A stretch of 64,000 nt of DNA, taken from the NCBI GenBank assembly GCA_958299035.1, contig CATQJL010000316.1, positions 26,017,676-26,081,675 of the forward strand. Direction: 5' to 3'. The notes beneath the pieces were generated by a model, which was not told the origin of the DNA, did not search any database, and was given only the letters and a program-made list of their open reading frames with translations. This DNA is from Cylicocyclus nassatus. Its lineage: Eukaryota > Nematoda > Chromadorea > Rhabditida > Strongylidae. This document shows, piece after piece, positions 42,476 to 53,060 of this stretch; the first letter of the stretch is position 1; the number at the start of each line of letters is the position of its first letter. The position numbers and the translations under genes were made by a program.

Positions 42476-43430
42476 ACAGATGTGGTTTTCGTTATCAGCG
42501 GGTCGGATAACCTTTATTTTGTTTTTTTAGATGTTTCGGCTTCATTTTTTGTCGTTTTACGCTCTGAAGATCGCCGGTGGATTTTAGTCAGAATGTTGAT
42601 AATCTTGGATTGTAACGAAACTTCGCTTATAGAGGTTTTCAGACACGCTCTTTTCGAAAATCATGCTCTTTGAGGATTATAGGGTGTTTTTGCAGAGATA
42701 TGGTGAGGTAACCGTAATTGAGTCACGAAAGTGCGTAAATTTGCCTGCACTTCTCGCGTATCTTTCAGAGAACTTGACTGCTTGCATTTAAGGGTTAAGG
42801 CCACTTGGAACCGTGCTATTGAACAATGCTTGTAACAGGCCACAATCTGTGAAAATCGCTGAGTTACGAGCCTACGAAAACGCATCTTCATAATTTTGCC
42901 CAGAATGTAAAGATCGCATACTTCGTCTAAATTGCACCGTGAGTGGTTATATGACATTCAAATTGCAAATATTATGTTCACTTCGCCCCAAGGGGTTTCA
43001 GAATTGAATATGGTGGTTGGGTGTGCTTCAGCTGCTTATGAACATCAAAGCAGTTGCGCAGTTAGAGCTCAGATTTGTCCAACTATCAAAGCCAGCACGG
43101 AAAGATTCATTAAGCGAAATGAACTGATTTGACCAGCGTGTTATACAACCACTCACGGTGCAATTTCGACGAAGTTGCGATCTTTAGATTTTCTGCGAAG
43201 TTCATGAGGACGTGTTCTCGTAGGCTCGTAAATCGGGGATTTTCATAGATTGGAGTCCGTGACATGCACCACTCTATTGCACAGTTTCCGGTAAATTCAA
43301 TCTACAGAAGCGGGCAAGTTTTCTGACAGTTACGCGAGAAGTGCGGGCAAAGTTACGCACTTTCGTGACTCCGCTACAGCCACCTCGCCATATCTCCCGA
43401 CCTGCTGATAACGAAAATCACATCTGCTGA
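42476..43430. repeat. Long foldback element
   Basis: Termini CAGATGTGGTTTTCGTTATC and complement. Inner arm words CACGAAAGTGCGTAA, CGTAGGCTCGTAA and ACCACTCACGGTGCAAT pair across a loop of about 180 bp (42958-43136). Arms are diverged. It lies directly against the truncated mariner element on its left. No target duplication is clear. Confidence 0.65.
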
Positions 43431-43789
43431 GCACAATGCTTTTTTTCGATTCAGAATATTCCGAAGTTACGGCGAGTAGAATTTGGAAACGCGTGATTTT
43501 TCCAGAATTCACTAACGCTTTTATCTCTTTTCGAAAAAAGTCTGCGACCACTTTCTAGCGCACTATAATCTACAAAAAGAGCACTATCGAACAGTAATTA
43601 CGGGTATCTTTTATGTTGGATACGCGCTGCGTTAGATCCTTGCGAAGCGACCTCAGAAGAATTTGAGAAAACTGGAAACGGAATATCGAGGACATGCTGT
43701 ATATGGAACGATTCGCCTTGACGAGCTGAACTCAATAGTGCTTCCGGTTGCGGAACTTTCTTCATGCCGAAGGAAGTTATGACGCTGAA

Positions 43790-43981
43790 TAATTTGCGTG
43801 TTTTAAGGGAATTCCTGGAATATCGCGAAATTCCTAATATTTGAATTTCGCGAATTTCCTGGAATTTCGCGAAATTCCCGAAATGTCGCGAATTCCGGGA
43901 ATGTCCGCGAAATTTCGGGAACTTTCGCGGACCGGAATTTCGCGACTCCCTTAAATTTTGCACATTCTGAAAGTGGTATTG
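43790..43981. repeat. CGCGAAATTCC-rich palindromic MITE (left end lost)
   Basis: Dense alternation of GGAATTTCGCG and complements, ending GCACATTCTGAAAGTGGTATTG before TA. The same core and end occur in the intact element at 57250-57407. Here the left CAATACC terminus is not seen. Confidence 0.55.
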
Positions 43982-44508
43982 TATATTTGGAAAAGAAGCT
44001 CGAAATATTAGGTTGTTACATAAGTCTTGTTACACTTAACTTCTAACTGTCATAAGTCACGCACCTCATATTTTTTTGCAGGACTCCAGGTTACCATTCG
44101 ATAGACCAAGACAAGCTCTACAAGGTGGTATGCAAGAGTTCGCACCAACTTCGACCCAATGTAACTTTGCATCCAAAATCTGAGTCGTAGTAAAGGCTCA
44201 AAAATGGCGAAAAATTCATATCCTTGTTCAGAAAACTCTACAAACCTCTGACTTGTTTACACAAATTGCCCACGATATCAAACACTCATATGTACCGTTG
44301 CTGCATTTTTTCCTCATCTAGGAATCAAAAAAAAGGAAAACTTTCTGGTTTTTACAAAAACGAAGCTATGCTGTTTCTATGCATGTAGCTGTATACTACA
44401 AGCCCTTAAAGTATAACCGTAAATTTTCAGCTCTCCAGATGCCCTAGTTTTTTGAAAATTACTTAGTCTAGCATTGAACACCCGAGTGAAAAAAAAGTTA
44501 AATTCAGT

Positions 44509-46018
44509 TCAATTTTCTATTGTGCCAAACAGGTTTGATAAGTGGTCTTTATTTCTTTCCAATCACGGCCTTACGTTTCGACGCCTTTCGTCTTCCTCAG
44601 AGGCCTGAATGGTTCTAAGTGTTATCCGTAACTCCAGACCACCAAGCGTCTCCTCCCGCTCTGCTAGTTCTCGGCCTTCTCACAATCTCGCTACCAAATA
44701 AAATGTCAGTGTAGCAGGACATACCGGAAGACCACCGCTACTCGAGTAGTCTGCACCGGAAATAGGCGGTCGCGGCAGACGAGTGAATCGTACTGTAGAT
44801 ACCCAAAGATGATCTACAGTCACAGATCACATAATGATACGAACGGGAGGAAGTCAGAAGTTATTGATAAACACTCGTTCTTATTATTCATCTCTGGATT
44901 CTGCGTAGTGATCCAGAATGCTTCTAGTGCTTTCCTAGCCGAGATCTCCGTTTCATACGCAAGAATTCTACACTTGATGTTAAAGTCTTCTCCACCGTGC
45001 CGTGCGTTCCTATGCCTGCCAAGCGACGAGCTCAGATTTTTGCGCCTTTTATCGGCTAGATGTTCTTTTATGCGAATACCCAAAACTCTGCCCGTCTCTC
45101 CTATATATAACGCTTTGCAGTTGAGGCACTCAATTTGATAAACGACTCCCACTTTTGCACAATCCCCCACTCTACCGTGCGGGCATATTATGCATTGCTC
45201 TGTCGTACAATATTGGTCGTAGAGCCTATTTCGGACTAGCTGCTTTTTGATGTTGTTGTTGGGGATGTTGATTAGAACAACATCATTTTGTAGCTGAGCT
45301 CGAAAAATGCACTGTTGAAACGCCGTGGCAATCTTGTCAGAGATGAAGGGAAGGCAGAGTGGGAGTTTACTGTTACTATGAATGCTGTTACCATTTCTAG
45401 GTAGTCGAGGACACGGTAAGTTATGGTAACCATTACAGCAAGCAATCTGGGAGGCCAACTTTCGAGATTCGCAACGTTCTTGCTCTCCGGAACACATCCG
45501 CATAGCTGTATTTAACATGTTTCTGATGACTGCACGTTTTACAGATGCAGGATGCGCGGACTTGACGTTTACCAAGATGTTCTTAGAGCTTTCCTTGCGG
45601 TACCATTTTACTCTAACAATGCCATCGGATAACTTCACCTGTGCGTTGAGATATGGCAGCCAACCGTCGTGTGGCTTTTCGCGCGTGAATTTGATGTACT
45701 GCGATTGCTGATTCAGGATCTTAAAACACTCATCCATTTCGGATTGTGTTGATGTTATGACACAGCAATCGTCGATGTAACGGCAGTACATCAAAGGCGT
45801 ACGTGTCAACACCGGTTCTTCAACTTTACTCATGAAACATATAGCGAGAACTGGTGCTAGTCTTTGGCCCATAGCTAGTCCGCGTATCTGGGAATAGTAT
45901 GTCCCAGACCATCTGAAGATGTTACATTTCAGGCACTCGCTAATTAGGGCCATCGTTCGCACTTTGCCAAGTCCGTACATGTTTATGGTACCAGCGTACG
46001 TATCCAACATTTCCGATA
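44509..46018 (-). repeat. PLE 2 direct tandem repeat, copy 1
   Basis: Pseudo-LTR plus the 3' half of ORF C. Repeated with offset 2980 at 47489-48998. I saw no difference when reading the two copies line by line. Confidence 0.85.
44567..44605 (-). ncRNA. Hammerhead-ribozyme-like motif in PLE 2 pLTR
   Basis: Sense strand: GGCCT, core CTGAGGA (CUGANGA), one extra A, helix II GACG/CGTC with AAAGG loop, GAAAC, cleavage triplet GTA, then AGGCC, which pairs perfectly with GGCCT as helix I. This is a clearer fold than in locus 1 and independent support for the motif. Confidence 0.75.
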
Positions 46019-47492
46019 ACGCTTGTAAAGCTTGATTGTTCTGCACATTTGTATAGAGTGATGTTACATCGAATGACTCTATAACAGCGCTCGTGTCAAG
46101 CTTGGCGTTGTGAAGATTTTCGATAAATCTCTGGGAGTTGGGTAAGTGCGCTGGGACCTTACACAATAACTGGCTCACAATTTTGTTCAAAAACCATGAA
46201 ATTCTATCGGCTGGACCGCCAACGCAACTATTTATAGGTCTTATTTGGTAAGTATCCGCTGACATTGAAGTCATGTCCCGCAAGGAAAGCTTATGCGTCT
46301 TAATGAGGCTGTAGAAGACGGGACAGCTTGGATTGGTGATCTTTAACCTGTTGATAAATCTGTCTTGAAGCCCTGCAGACTTCCCTATCGTAGTCCAAGC
46401 GTCGTTAAGTCTCCTACACTGAGCATGATATTCTTTCTCATCAACTACTCTATAAGTCGCGGCGTCTGCGAGGTGAGCTGCCGTTATACGGCGATCCAGT
46501 TCCTGTGGTATTACTACAAATTCTCCACCTTTATCGCTTACAGATAAGCGCACGGAACCATTTGATATGAGGTCACGTATCTCTCTAAAACCTTGCCACT
46601 GTTCAGGTGACAAATTGTTCTGGTATTGTCGTTTTGACTTAGTCAGCACTTCTAATATACCAGAAGACAAGAGGCGGAACTTCATGTCTACACTTAAAAC
46701 TGGCTCTGGCTGTTTATAGAAAGATGGAGGAAATGGAATCGCTGGTAACTGGCTTGATTCTTGAGTAACTTTATTACCTTCGCATCGCGCCCTTATTCTT
46801 AGAGTGTCTCTGAGCTTGTGCAGGCTGCCTACTATCTTGCGACATGTTATAGCGTTGATGTTTTGTGCAGGGGAGAAGGAGGGACCCAGGCTAAGAAGCT
46901 TCATGACATTAGATGATACGTGAGTGTTACCAATAACTGTGACTCTCACCGGCTCTTCATTGCAAGATGACGAATGATCTGAGCAGTGGTTCCTTCTGTC
47001 ACTTCTAACATCTAAGCATTTTCTATGGCATTCGATGGAAAGTCGGTCGTACTTTGCAAGAAGTCTGGATTTGACCCTAGATCGAATCGAACTACAGATT
47101 AGCTTAGAACCATCCTCGATCCTCCTCCAACTTTCACAAGGCAAGAGACGTTTACATGCCTGTTCTTTTGCACAACATTTCAACAAGGTACTATACAATG
47201 ACCTCTGCTTTTCTCTAATGATAACATTCAAGATGATCTGATATATCTTTCTTATCTTCGAGTCATTTTCGTCGAGGCCACAGGTGTATCCCAATTTCTT
47301 TTCCTTGATGAAAGTCGGGATGACGTTCGATCTCTTGCACCGTTGGAGGAAATTCAAGGATTGGCGCGCCACTATCACTTTTTGTCGAAGTGATAGTGCT
47401 TCACTTGCCAAACGGAACACTTTCGGCGGTATGTTTTCTAGTAACTTCCAAGTTCCGTTTTCATGAAACCTTGGCATTTGTCGTAAGTTCAA
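44820..47492 (-). CDS. Penelope-like element protein: reverse transcriptase + GIY-YIG endonuclease (copy C, full length)
   Basis: 890-aa uninterrupted ORF, homologous throughout to ORF A but clearly a different family. RT motif A is FDVTSLYTNV (about residue 473), motif B is GLAMGQRLAP, the catalytic core is RYIDDCC (about 570), followed by LPYLNAQ. The Cys-rich stretch is CIICPHGRVGDC, and the GIY-YIG nuclease is ALYIGETGRVLG (about 792) with KEHL. The start shares MPRF with ORF A and lies just inside the upstream pLTR. With all core residues present it may be autonomous. It acts by target-primed reverse transcription if the family model holds. Confidence 0.92.
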   Translation of the reverse strand: MNLRQMPRFHENGTWKLLENIPPKVFRLASEALSLRQKVIVARQSLNFLQRCKRSNVIPTFIKEKKLGYTCGLDENDSKIRKIYQIILNVIIREKQRSLYSTLLKCCAKEQACKRLLPCESWRRIEDGSKLICSSIRSRVKSRLLAKYDRLSIECHRKCLDVRSDRRNHCSDHSSSCNEEPVRVTVIGNTHVSSNVMKLLSLGPSFSPAQNINAITCRKIVGSLHKLRDTLRIRARCEGNKVTQESSQLPAIPFPPSFYKQPEPVLSVDMKFRLLSSGILEVLTKSKRQYQNNLSPEQWQGFREIRDLISNGSVRLSVSDKGGEFVVIPQELDRRITAAHLADAATYRVVDEKEYHAQCRRLNDAWTTIGKSAGLQDRFINRLKITNPSCPVFYSLIKTHKLSLRDMTSMSADTYQIRPINSCVGGPADRISWFLNKIVSQLLCKVPAHLPNSQRFIENLHNAKLDTSAVIESFDVTSLYTNVQNNQALQALSEMLDTYAGTINMYGLGKVRTMALISECLKCNIFRWSGTYYSQIRGLAMGQRLAPVLAICFMSKVEEPVLTRTPLMYCRYIDDCCVITSTQSEMDECFKILNQQSQYIKFTREKPHDGWLPYLNAQVKLSDGIVRVKWYRKESSKNILVNVKSAHPASVKRAVIRNMLNTAMRMCSGEQERCESRKLASQIACCNGYHNLPCPRLPRNGNSIHSNSKLPLCLPFISDKIATAFQQCIFRAQLQNDVVLINIPNNNIKKQLVRNRLYDQYCTTEQCIICPHGRVGDCAKVGVVYQIECLNCKALYIGETGRVLGIRIKEHLADKRRKNLSSSLGRHRNARHGGEDFNIKCRILAYETEISARKALEAFWITTQNPEMNNKNECLSITSDFLPFVSLCDL

Positions 47493-48998
47493 TTTTCTAT
47501 TGTGCCAAACAGGTTTGATAAGTGGTCTTTATTTCTTTCCAATCACGGCCTTACGTTTCGACGCCTTTCGTCTTCCTCAGAGGCCTGAATGGTTCTAAGT
47601 GTTATCCGTAACTCCAGACCACCAAGCGTCTCCTCCCGCTCTGCTAGTTCTCGGCCTTCTCACAATCTCGCTACCAAATAAAATGTCAGTGTAGCAGGAC
47701 ATACCGGAAGACCACCGCTACTCGAGTAGTCTGCACCGGAAATAGGCGGTCGCGGCAGACGAGTGAATCGTACTGTAGATACCCAAAGATGATCTACAGT
47801 CACAGATCACATAATGATACGAACGGGAGGAAGTCAGAAGTTATTGATAAACACTCGTTCTTATTATTCATCTCTGGATTCTGCGTAGTGATCCAGAATG
47901 CTTCTAGTGCTTTCCTAGCCGAGATCTCCGTTTCATACGCAAGAATTCTACACTTGATGTTAAAGTCTTCTCCACCGTGCCGTGCGTTCCTATGCCTGCC
48001 AAGCGACGAGCTCAGATTTTTGCGCCTTTTATCGGCTAGATGTTCTTTTATGCGAATACCCAAAACTCTGCCCGTCTCTCCTATATATAACGCTTTGCAG
48101 TTGAGGCACTCAATTTGATAAACGACTCCCACTTTTGCACAATCCCCCACTCTACCGTGCGGGCATATTATGCATTGCTCTGTCGTACAATATTGGTCGT
48201 AGAGCCTATTTCGGACTAGCTGCTTTTTGATGTTGTTGTTGGGGATGTTGATTAGAACAACATCATTTTGTAGCTGAGCTCGAAAAATGCACTGTTGAAA
48301 CGCCGTGGCAATCTTGTCAGAGATGAAGGGAAGGCAGAGTGGGAGTTTACTGTTACTATGAATGCTGTTACCATTTCTAGGTAGTCGAGGACACGGTAAG
48401 TTATGGTAACCATTACAGCAAGCAATCTGGGAGGCCAACTTTCGAGATTCGCAACGTTCTTGCTCTCCGGAACACATCCGCATAGCTGTATTTAACATGT
48501 TTCTGATGACTGCACGTTTTACAGATGCAGGATGCGCGGACTTGACGTTTACCAAGATGTTCTTAGAGCTTTCCTTGCGGTACCATTTTACTCTAACAAT
48601 GCCATCGGATAACTTCACCTGTGCGTTGAGATATGGCAGCCAACCGTCGTGTGGCTTTTCGCGCGTGAATTTGATGTACTGCGATTGCTGATTCAGGATC
48701 TTAAAACACTCATCCATTTCGGATTGTGTTGATGTTATGACACAGCAATCGTCGATGTAACGGCAGTACATCAAAGGCGTACGTGTCAACACCGGTTCTT
48801 CAACTTTACTCATGAAACATATAGCGAGAACTGGTGCTAGTCTTTGGCCCATAGCTAGTCCGCGTATCTGGGAATAGTATGTCCCAGACCATCTGAAGAT
48901 GTTACATTTCAGGCACTCGCTAATTAGGGCCATCGTTCGCACTTTGCCAAGTCCGTACATGTTTATGGTACCAGCGTACGTATCCAACATTTCCGATA
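47489..48998 (-). repeat. PLE 2 direct tandem repeat, copy 2
   Basis: Second copy of 44509-46018 immediately upstream (on the coding strand) of ORF C. It provides ORF C's upstream pLTR and a 5'-truncated second coding copy. Confidence 0.85.
47547..47585 (-). ncRNA. Hammerhead-ribozyme-like motif in PLE 2 internal pLTR
   Basis: Identical to 44567-44605: GGCCT, CTGAGGA, GACG/CGTC hairpin, GAAAC, GTA, AGGCC. Positioned just upstream of the start of ORF C. Confidence 0.75.
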
Positions 48999-49044
48999 TA
49001 TAGGAGAGACGGGCAGAGTTTTGGGTATTCGCATAAAAGAACAT
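47800..49044 (-). pseudogene. 5'-truncated PLE protein with chimeric N-terminus (copy D)
   Basis: 414-codon frame covering the second half of the RT (from SEMLDTYAG; motifs GLAMGQRLAP and RYIDDCC) through GIY-YIG. RT motif A is missing. The first 15 or so codons (MFFYANTQNSARLSYI) are antisense translation of the inverted 3' segment across the junction at about 48998, so the start is an accident. A non-functional product is expected. Confidence 0.85.
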
Positions 49045-49284
49045 CTAGCCGATAAAAGGCGCAAAAATCTGAGCTCGCCGCTTGGCAGGCATAGGGACGC
49101 ACGGCACGGTGGAGAAGACTTTAACATCAAGTGTAGAATTCTTGCGTATGAAACGGAGATCTCGGCTAGGAAAGCACTAGAAGCATTCTGGATCACTACG
49201 CAGAATCCAGAGATGAATAATAAGAACGAGTGTTTATCAATAACTTCTGACTTCCTCCCGTTCGTATCATTATGTGATCTGTGA
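49021..49284 (+). pseudogene. Inverted PLE GIY-YIG C-terminal fragment
   Basis: 87 codons identical in kind to the C-terminus of ORF C (GIRIKEHLADKRRKN … SITSDFLPF), with a few substitutions. It begins downstream of the IYIGETG core, so only the end of the nuclease domain remains. Confidence 0.8.
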
Positions 49285-49636
49285 CTGTAAATCATCTTTG
49301 GGTATCTACAGTACGATTCACTCGTCTGCCGCGACCGCCTATTTCCGGTGCAGACTACTCGAGTAGGGGTGGTCTTCCGGTATGTCCTGCTACACTGACA
49401 TTTTATTTGGTAGCGAGATTGTGAGAAGGCCGAGAACTAGCAGAGCGGGAGGAGACGCTTGGTGGTCTGGAGTTACGGATAACACTTAGAACCATTCAGG
49501 CCTCTGAGGAAGACGAAAGGCGTCGAAACGTAAGGCCGTGATTGGAAAGAAATAAAGACCACTTATCAAACCTGTTTGGCACAATAGAAAATTGAACTTA
49601 CGACAAATGCCAAGGTTTCATGAAAACGGAACTTGG
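49285..49636 (+). repeat. PLE 2 right pseudo-LTR, inverted
   Basis: Inverted pLTR ending in the first codons of the element (CCAAGGTTTCATGAAAACGG), with small differences from the direct copies (for example GTAGGGGTGG versus GTAGCGGTGG). Confidence 0.8.
49499..49537 (+). ncRNA. Hammerhead-ribozyme-like motif in inverted PLE 2 pLTR
   Basis: Plus-strand GGCCT, CTGAGGA, GACG/CGTC hairpin, GAAAC, GTA, AGGCC; same fold as the two direct copies. Confidence 0.75.
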
Positions 49637-50225
49637 AAGTTAAATTCAGTATTTTTCGAAAACTAGAGCCTCTGGAAAGCTGAAAATTTACGGTTATACT
49701 TCTAAGGGCTTGTAGTATACAGCTATATGAATAGAAACAACATAGCTTCGTTTTGTAGAAACTGAAAAATTTGCCTATTCCGATTTCTAGATGAGGAGAA
49801 AATACACGAACGGTACATACAAATGTCTGATATACTGGGCAGCCTGCCTGAACGAGTTGCAGATGCGGAAGATTTTTTTGAACAAAGATATGAATTTTTG
49901 CCGTTTTTTGAACCTTCAGTGCGACTCAGATTTTGGATGGAAAGTCACAGTGGGTCGAAGTCGGTGCGAACTTTTGCATACCGCCTTGTAGGGCCTGCTT
50001 TGCTCTATCGAACGGTATCCTGAAGCCCTATTAAAATTATGAAGTTCACGACTTATCGTCGTAAGAATTTAAGGTGTAACAGGACTTGTGTAAGAACCTA
50101 ATACTATCTTCCGTAGGTCTGTCCAATTTGCACAAACTTACCACATCAGTTAGAAAGAGTACGCACAATCAAATGTACAATCAAAGTGCGCTGCGTTCTT
50201 CTATCATGCGATTGATTGTAAAATA

Positions 50226-50952
50226 TTAGGTTGGCACATAAACAGTGCAACTTTTTGTAAAACTTTGGTCTTTTTTGAACGTAGCGCATTCAATTTCTGG
50301 CAGTATAAGGATTATGACGAAAACTGCAAATGCGGACAATTTTGCATTTTCCATCTTATGTAAGGGCTACGGTGGGTTTACGGTACAAAGGGAAAATTTT
50401 GAGATTGCGTCACATTTTGCTGAAACTTGGCCTATGGGGGTTATTCGATACGCTGATCACAAAAGTGAGACCCGTTTCGCATAAAAGACCTCCTTCATCA
50501 AGTCAAAAAATGAAAAATGTTATCTTAGCGACAAATGAATATGATATTCGTGTTCACCATGTAGGATTACCCTATTGTGCAAAGATTTGGTAAATTCTGA
50601 GGTTTCGCAGCTTGACTTGTTTTGATTTTCAGAGACGCCTTTTCTCAATTTGTCTTCGAATTCCACTTTTTTTTCACTGGTTCTAAGTTTCGCTTCTAGC
50701 TACATACTGCCTATGATTAATTTTTGATATGTTATTCAGGTTTTGTACGGCTTCATTTTTTCCAAAAATGGTGAAACCTCGATTTTCAAGGGTTTTCGAA
50801 AAAATGCTTAAATTCTTTCTACTATGTTATCATCAATCAAGCAGTTTGTCCAGGCTTGCAGCTCACGTCACACTTTACACGATGGCAAAGAATAGAATGC
50901 TACATTTAGCAATCTTGTTGTGGAAAAGTTGCAAACGTATGTGCCAGCCTAA
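50226..50952. mobile_element. Mariner-like MITE, TTAGGTTGGCACATA family
   Basis: Left TTAGGTTGGCACATAAACAG, right …AACGTATGTGCCAGCCTAA, TA at both sides (50224-50225, 50953-50954). 727 bp, foldback in the outer parts (GTGCAACTTTTTG / CAAAAGTTGCA-like). No transposase. Confidence 0.75.
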
Positions 50953-51534
50953 TATAATTAGTTAAATAATTGTCTTTACTGATTACAATCGAAAGTCAGT
51001 TCTGCTTTGGAAACTATTTGAGTACTATTTCTTCTTTCTGTTCTATATCATTTAGAAAAACTCAACAAATTCGAAAGAAGCCACAGAAATTTGTTGAAGG
51101 CTTATGTACTAACTATGTATTAGATTGTGTGATAAGCTCTGTCATTTTTTTCTTGCATTTTTTTATCACTAGTATTTATTATTTTATTTGATGTAGAGTG
51201 CATATGCTCTAGAAAGCTCTAAAACAACTCTGAAAATCCATTTGCGTCATCCCCCAACTTGGTAAGATACTGAAAAAGATTTTTCGCCATCAAAAGATAG
51301 ACCCATGGGGGCAAAAAAACCTTTCCAACATCTTTTCCCTCTCCAAATTTTTCCATTTCCCATTGGTAATTCTTATTCACAAAACTTGACAATAAACAAA
51401 ACAATTTACTAGACCCTTAAGTTTGTATTGTCACTATTTGTGCTTGTTCTCTCTCTTCTACCTACTTTTCAGTACCATTTTTCATAAATCAGCAAAGCAA
51501 GAATTTTCTGTGGCCATGTTCGCCGTCTCGCTTA
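50953..51534. other. Unassigned AT-rich sequence
   Basis: No supported feature. Confidence 0.4.
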
Positions 51535-52195
51535 CTCAACAATGGAACGATACTCGGTGTCCGTTTCCTTTTGAGATAAGATGTATACCATTACATTTGT
51601 CTTGGAAAGTTTCTTTTCGAATAAGACTTCCGTTTCTGCTAATCGTTTTTCTGAAGGAAGTTATGAAGGATTTCCGCCAAATTTGGCCGCCTAAGGGAAC
51701 GGCATTGCGGCCTGTAGGCTATGTGTAGTGGTGACTGTAGTAGCTTCACAAGCTGATGTAGGTGTAGGTCCAAATCATTCTGTGCTTTTCAGCTCTGCAT
51801 AGCCTCAATTGAGCTTCTATTGAAAACCATCTTTGCAGTTAGGCAATTCAGGCGAAAAGCAGTATGCTACCTTAAGGATGCCTAACTTCAAAAAGAAACT
51901 TGATTTGCAATACAAAACTGAAAAGCACAAAAGCATAAGAGATTGGAACGTACACCTTCATCAACCTGTGAGTCTATCGCACTAACCCTCACACCACAAC
52001 GTACGAGCTGTAACGGCGTTCCGACCGTTCTTCCCTTAGGCGGCCAAACTTGGCGTAAAAATCCTTCATAACTTCTTTCAGATAAACGATTAGCAGAAAA
52101 AGAAGTTAGATTCGGAGTCAGCGTTCAAAGACGAGTGTAACGGTATACATCTCCTTTCAAAGAGCCATGGACACGGAGTATCGTTTCCTTGTAAG
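51535..52195. repeat. Foldback repeat
   Basis: Left arm words ATACTCGGTGTCC, GATGTATACCATTACA, AGGAAGTTATGAAGGATTT and GGCCGCCTAAGGGAACGG recur inverted at 51990-52190. The loop is about 190 bp. Internal low-quality ORFs reflect the mirrored sequence. Confidence 0.65.
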
Positions 52196-52749
52196 CTATG
52201 TGACATTCATTCGGAATCAGCGTTATATTTTTGTCTTATCTTGTTTTGTCAACAATGGATTTTTGAGTAATTGACATATGAATTGATGATTTTATAGCCA
52301 AAGACCATCCATTCTGCCCTTTCTATATTACCTACCGTCCTTTCTCAGAACTGCCTTTAGATGCTCAACTTCAACATTGAATATAGGTTAGAAAGAAGAC
52401 TTCTATTTGAGTTTACGATGTTTTTTTTTGAAGTTCTTCGGCACTCCTGTACCTCCAGAAGCTGTAGCATTCTTAACTTACGTTCAGCAAATTTTTTAAA
52501 CTGTTTTGTAAGCGTTTTCATCTAAACGGGGGCAACGTAATGTAATTGTCAGAAATGGATTTTTCCTCTTTGATTTTTCAAATTTAATGGTGGAAAACTT
52601 TTCAAATTCTTTTGACGTAGGATACTGAAGTAAAGATTTTAGTAGAGCAGGCTTAGGGCTTTCAAATACATACACACACTTTGCAAAATGCAAAATATTG
52701 TGAAAAAATCGAAAGAAAAAATAGAACTCATTACACAACCTAATATTAA
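52196..52749. other. Unassigned, with a solo mariner-like right end
   Basis: …ACTCATTACACAACCTAA ends at 52743 before TA, resembling a mariner-type terminus (TTAGGTTGTGTAATGAG). I could not find its left partner. Confidence 0.4.
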
Positions 52750-53060
52750 AGGCAGCGTCCAACCAGATCTGGACCTATGAGGATTTTACGTGGAAAGTAC
52801 TTTTGAAGCCCTAACTAAGGCACTGTCCAAGCGGCAGCGCAGGTAGTGCTCTAACGGCTGAGATATTTCTCTCAAAACTGGACCCACGATCGTATTCGCA
52901 TGGATTAATGGCAGTTTCACGCGAGGATTAACGCTTTGCGCTTTGAATCCATGCGAATAACAATTGCGGAATCGATCCAGTTTTGAGGGGAATATCTCAA
53001 CCGTTAGAGCACTACCTGAGTTGCCGGTTAAGCAGTGGCTTAGTTAGGGCCCCAAAATTA

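Larger units (their letters stand above)
44509..49643. mobile_element. Penelope-like retroelement locus 2 (tandem plus inverted)
   Basis: Order: pLTR, full ORF (minus), direct repeat of 1.5 kb (pLTR plus the 3' half of the ORF), inversion at about 48998, an inverted 3' end and pLTR to about 49636. Flanking direct repeat AAGTTAAATTCAGT at 44495-44508 and 49637-49650; the first 6 bases also match element sequence, so the true duplication is 8-14 bp. The architecture mirrors locus 1 in a different PLE family. Confidence 0.9.
44008..50101. mobile_element. Mariner-like foldback hosting PLE locus 2
   Basis: Left TTAGGTTGTTACATAAGTCT, right …AGGACTTGTGTAAGAACCTAA, with TA at 44006-44007 and 50102-50103. 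The two halves (44008-44508 and 49651-50101) are mutual inverted repeats (for example TTTGGATG/CATCCAAA near GTTCGCACC), so this was a foldback of about 960 bp before the PLE inserted close to its centre. A partial sister copy at 55370-55870 shows the uninterrupted centre. Confidence 0.75.
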
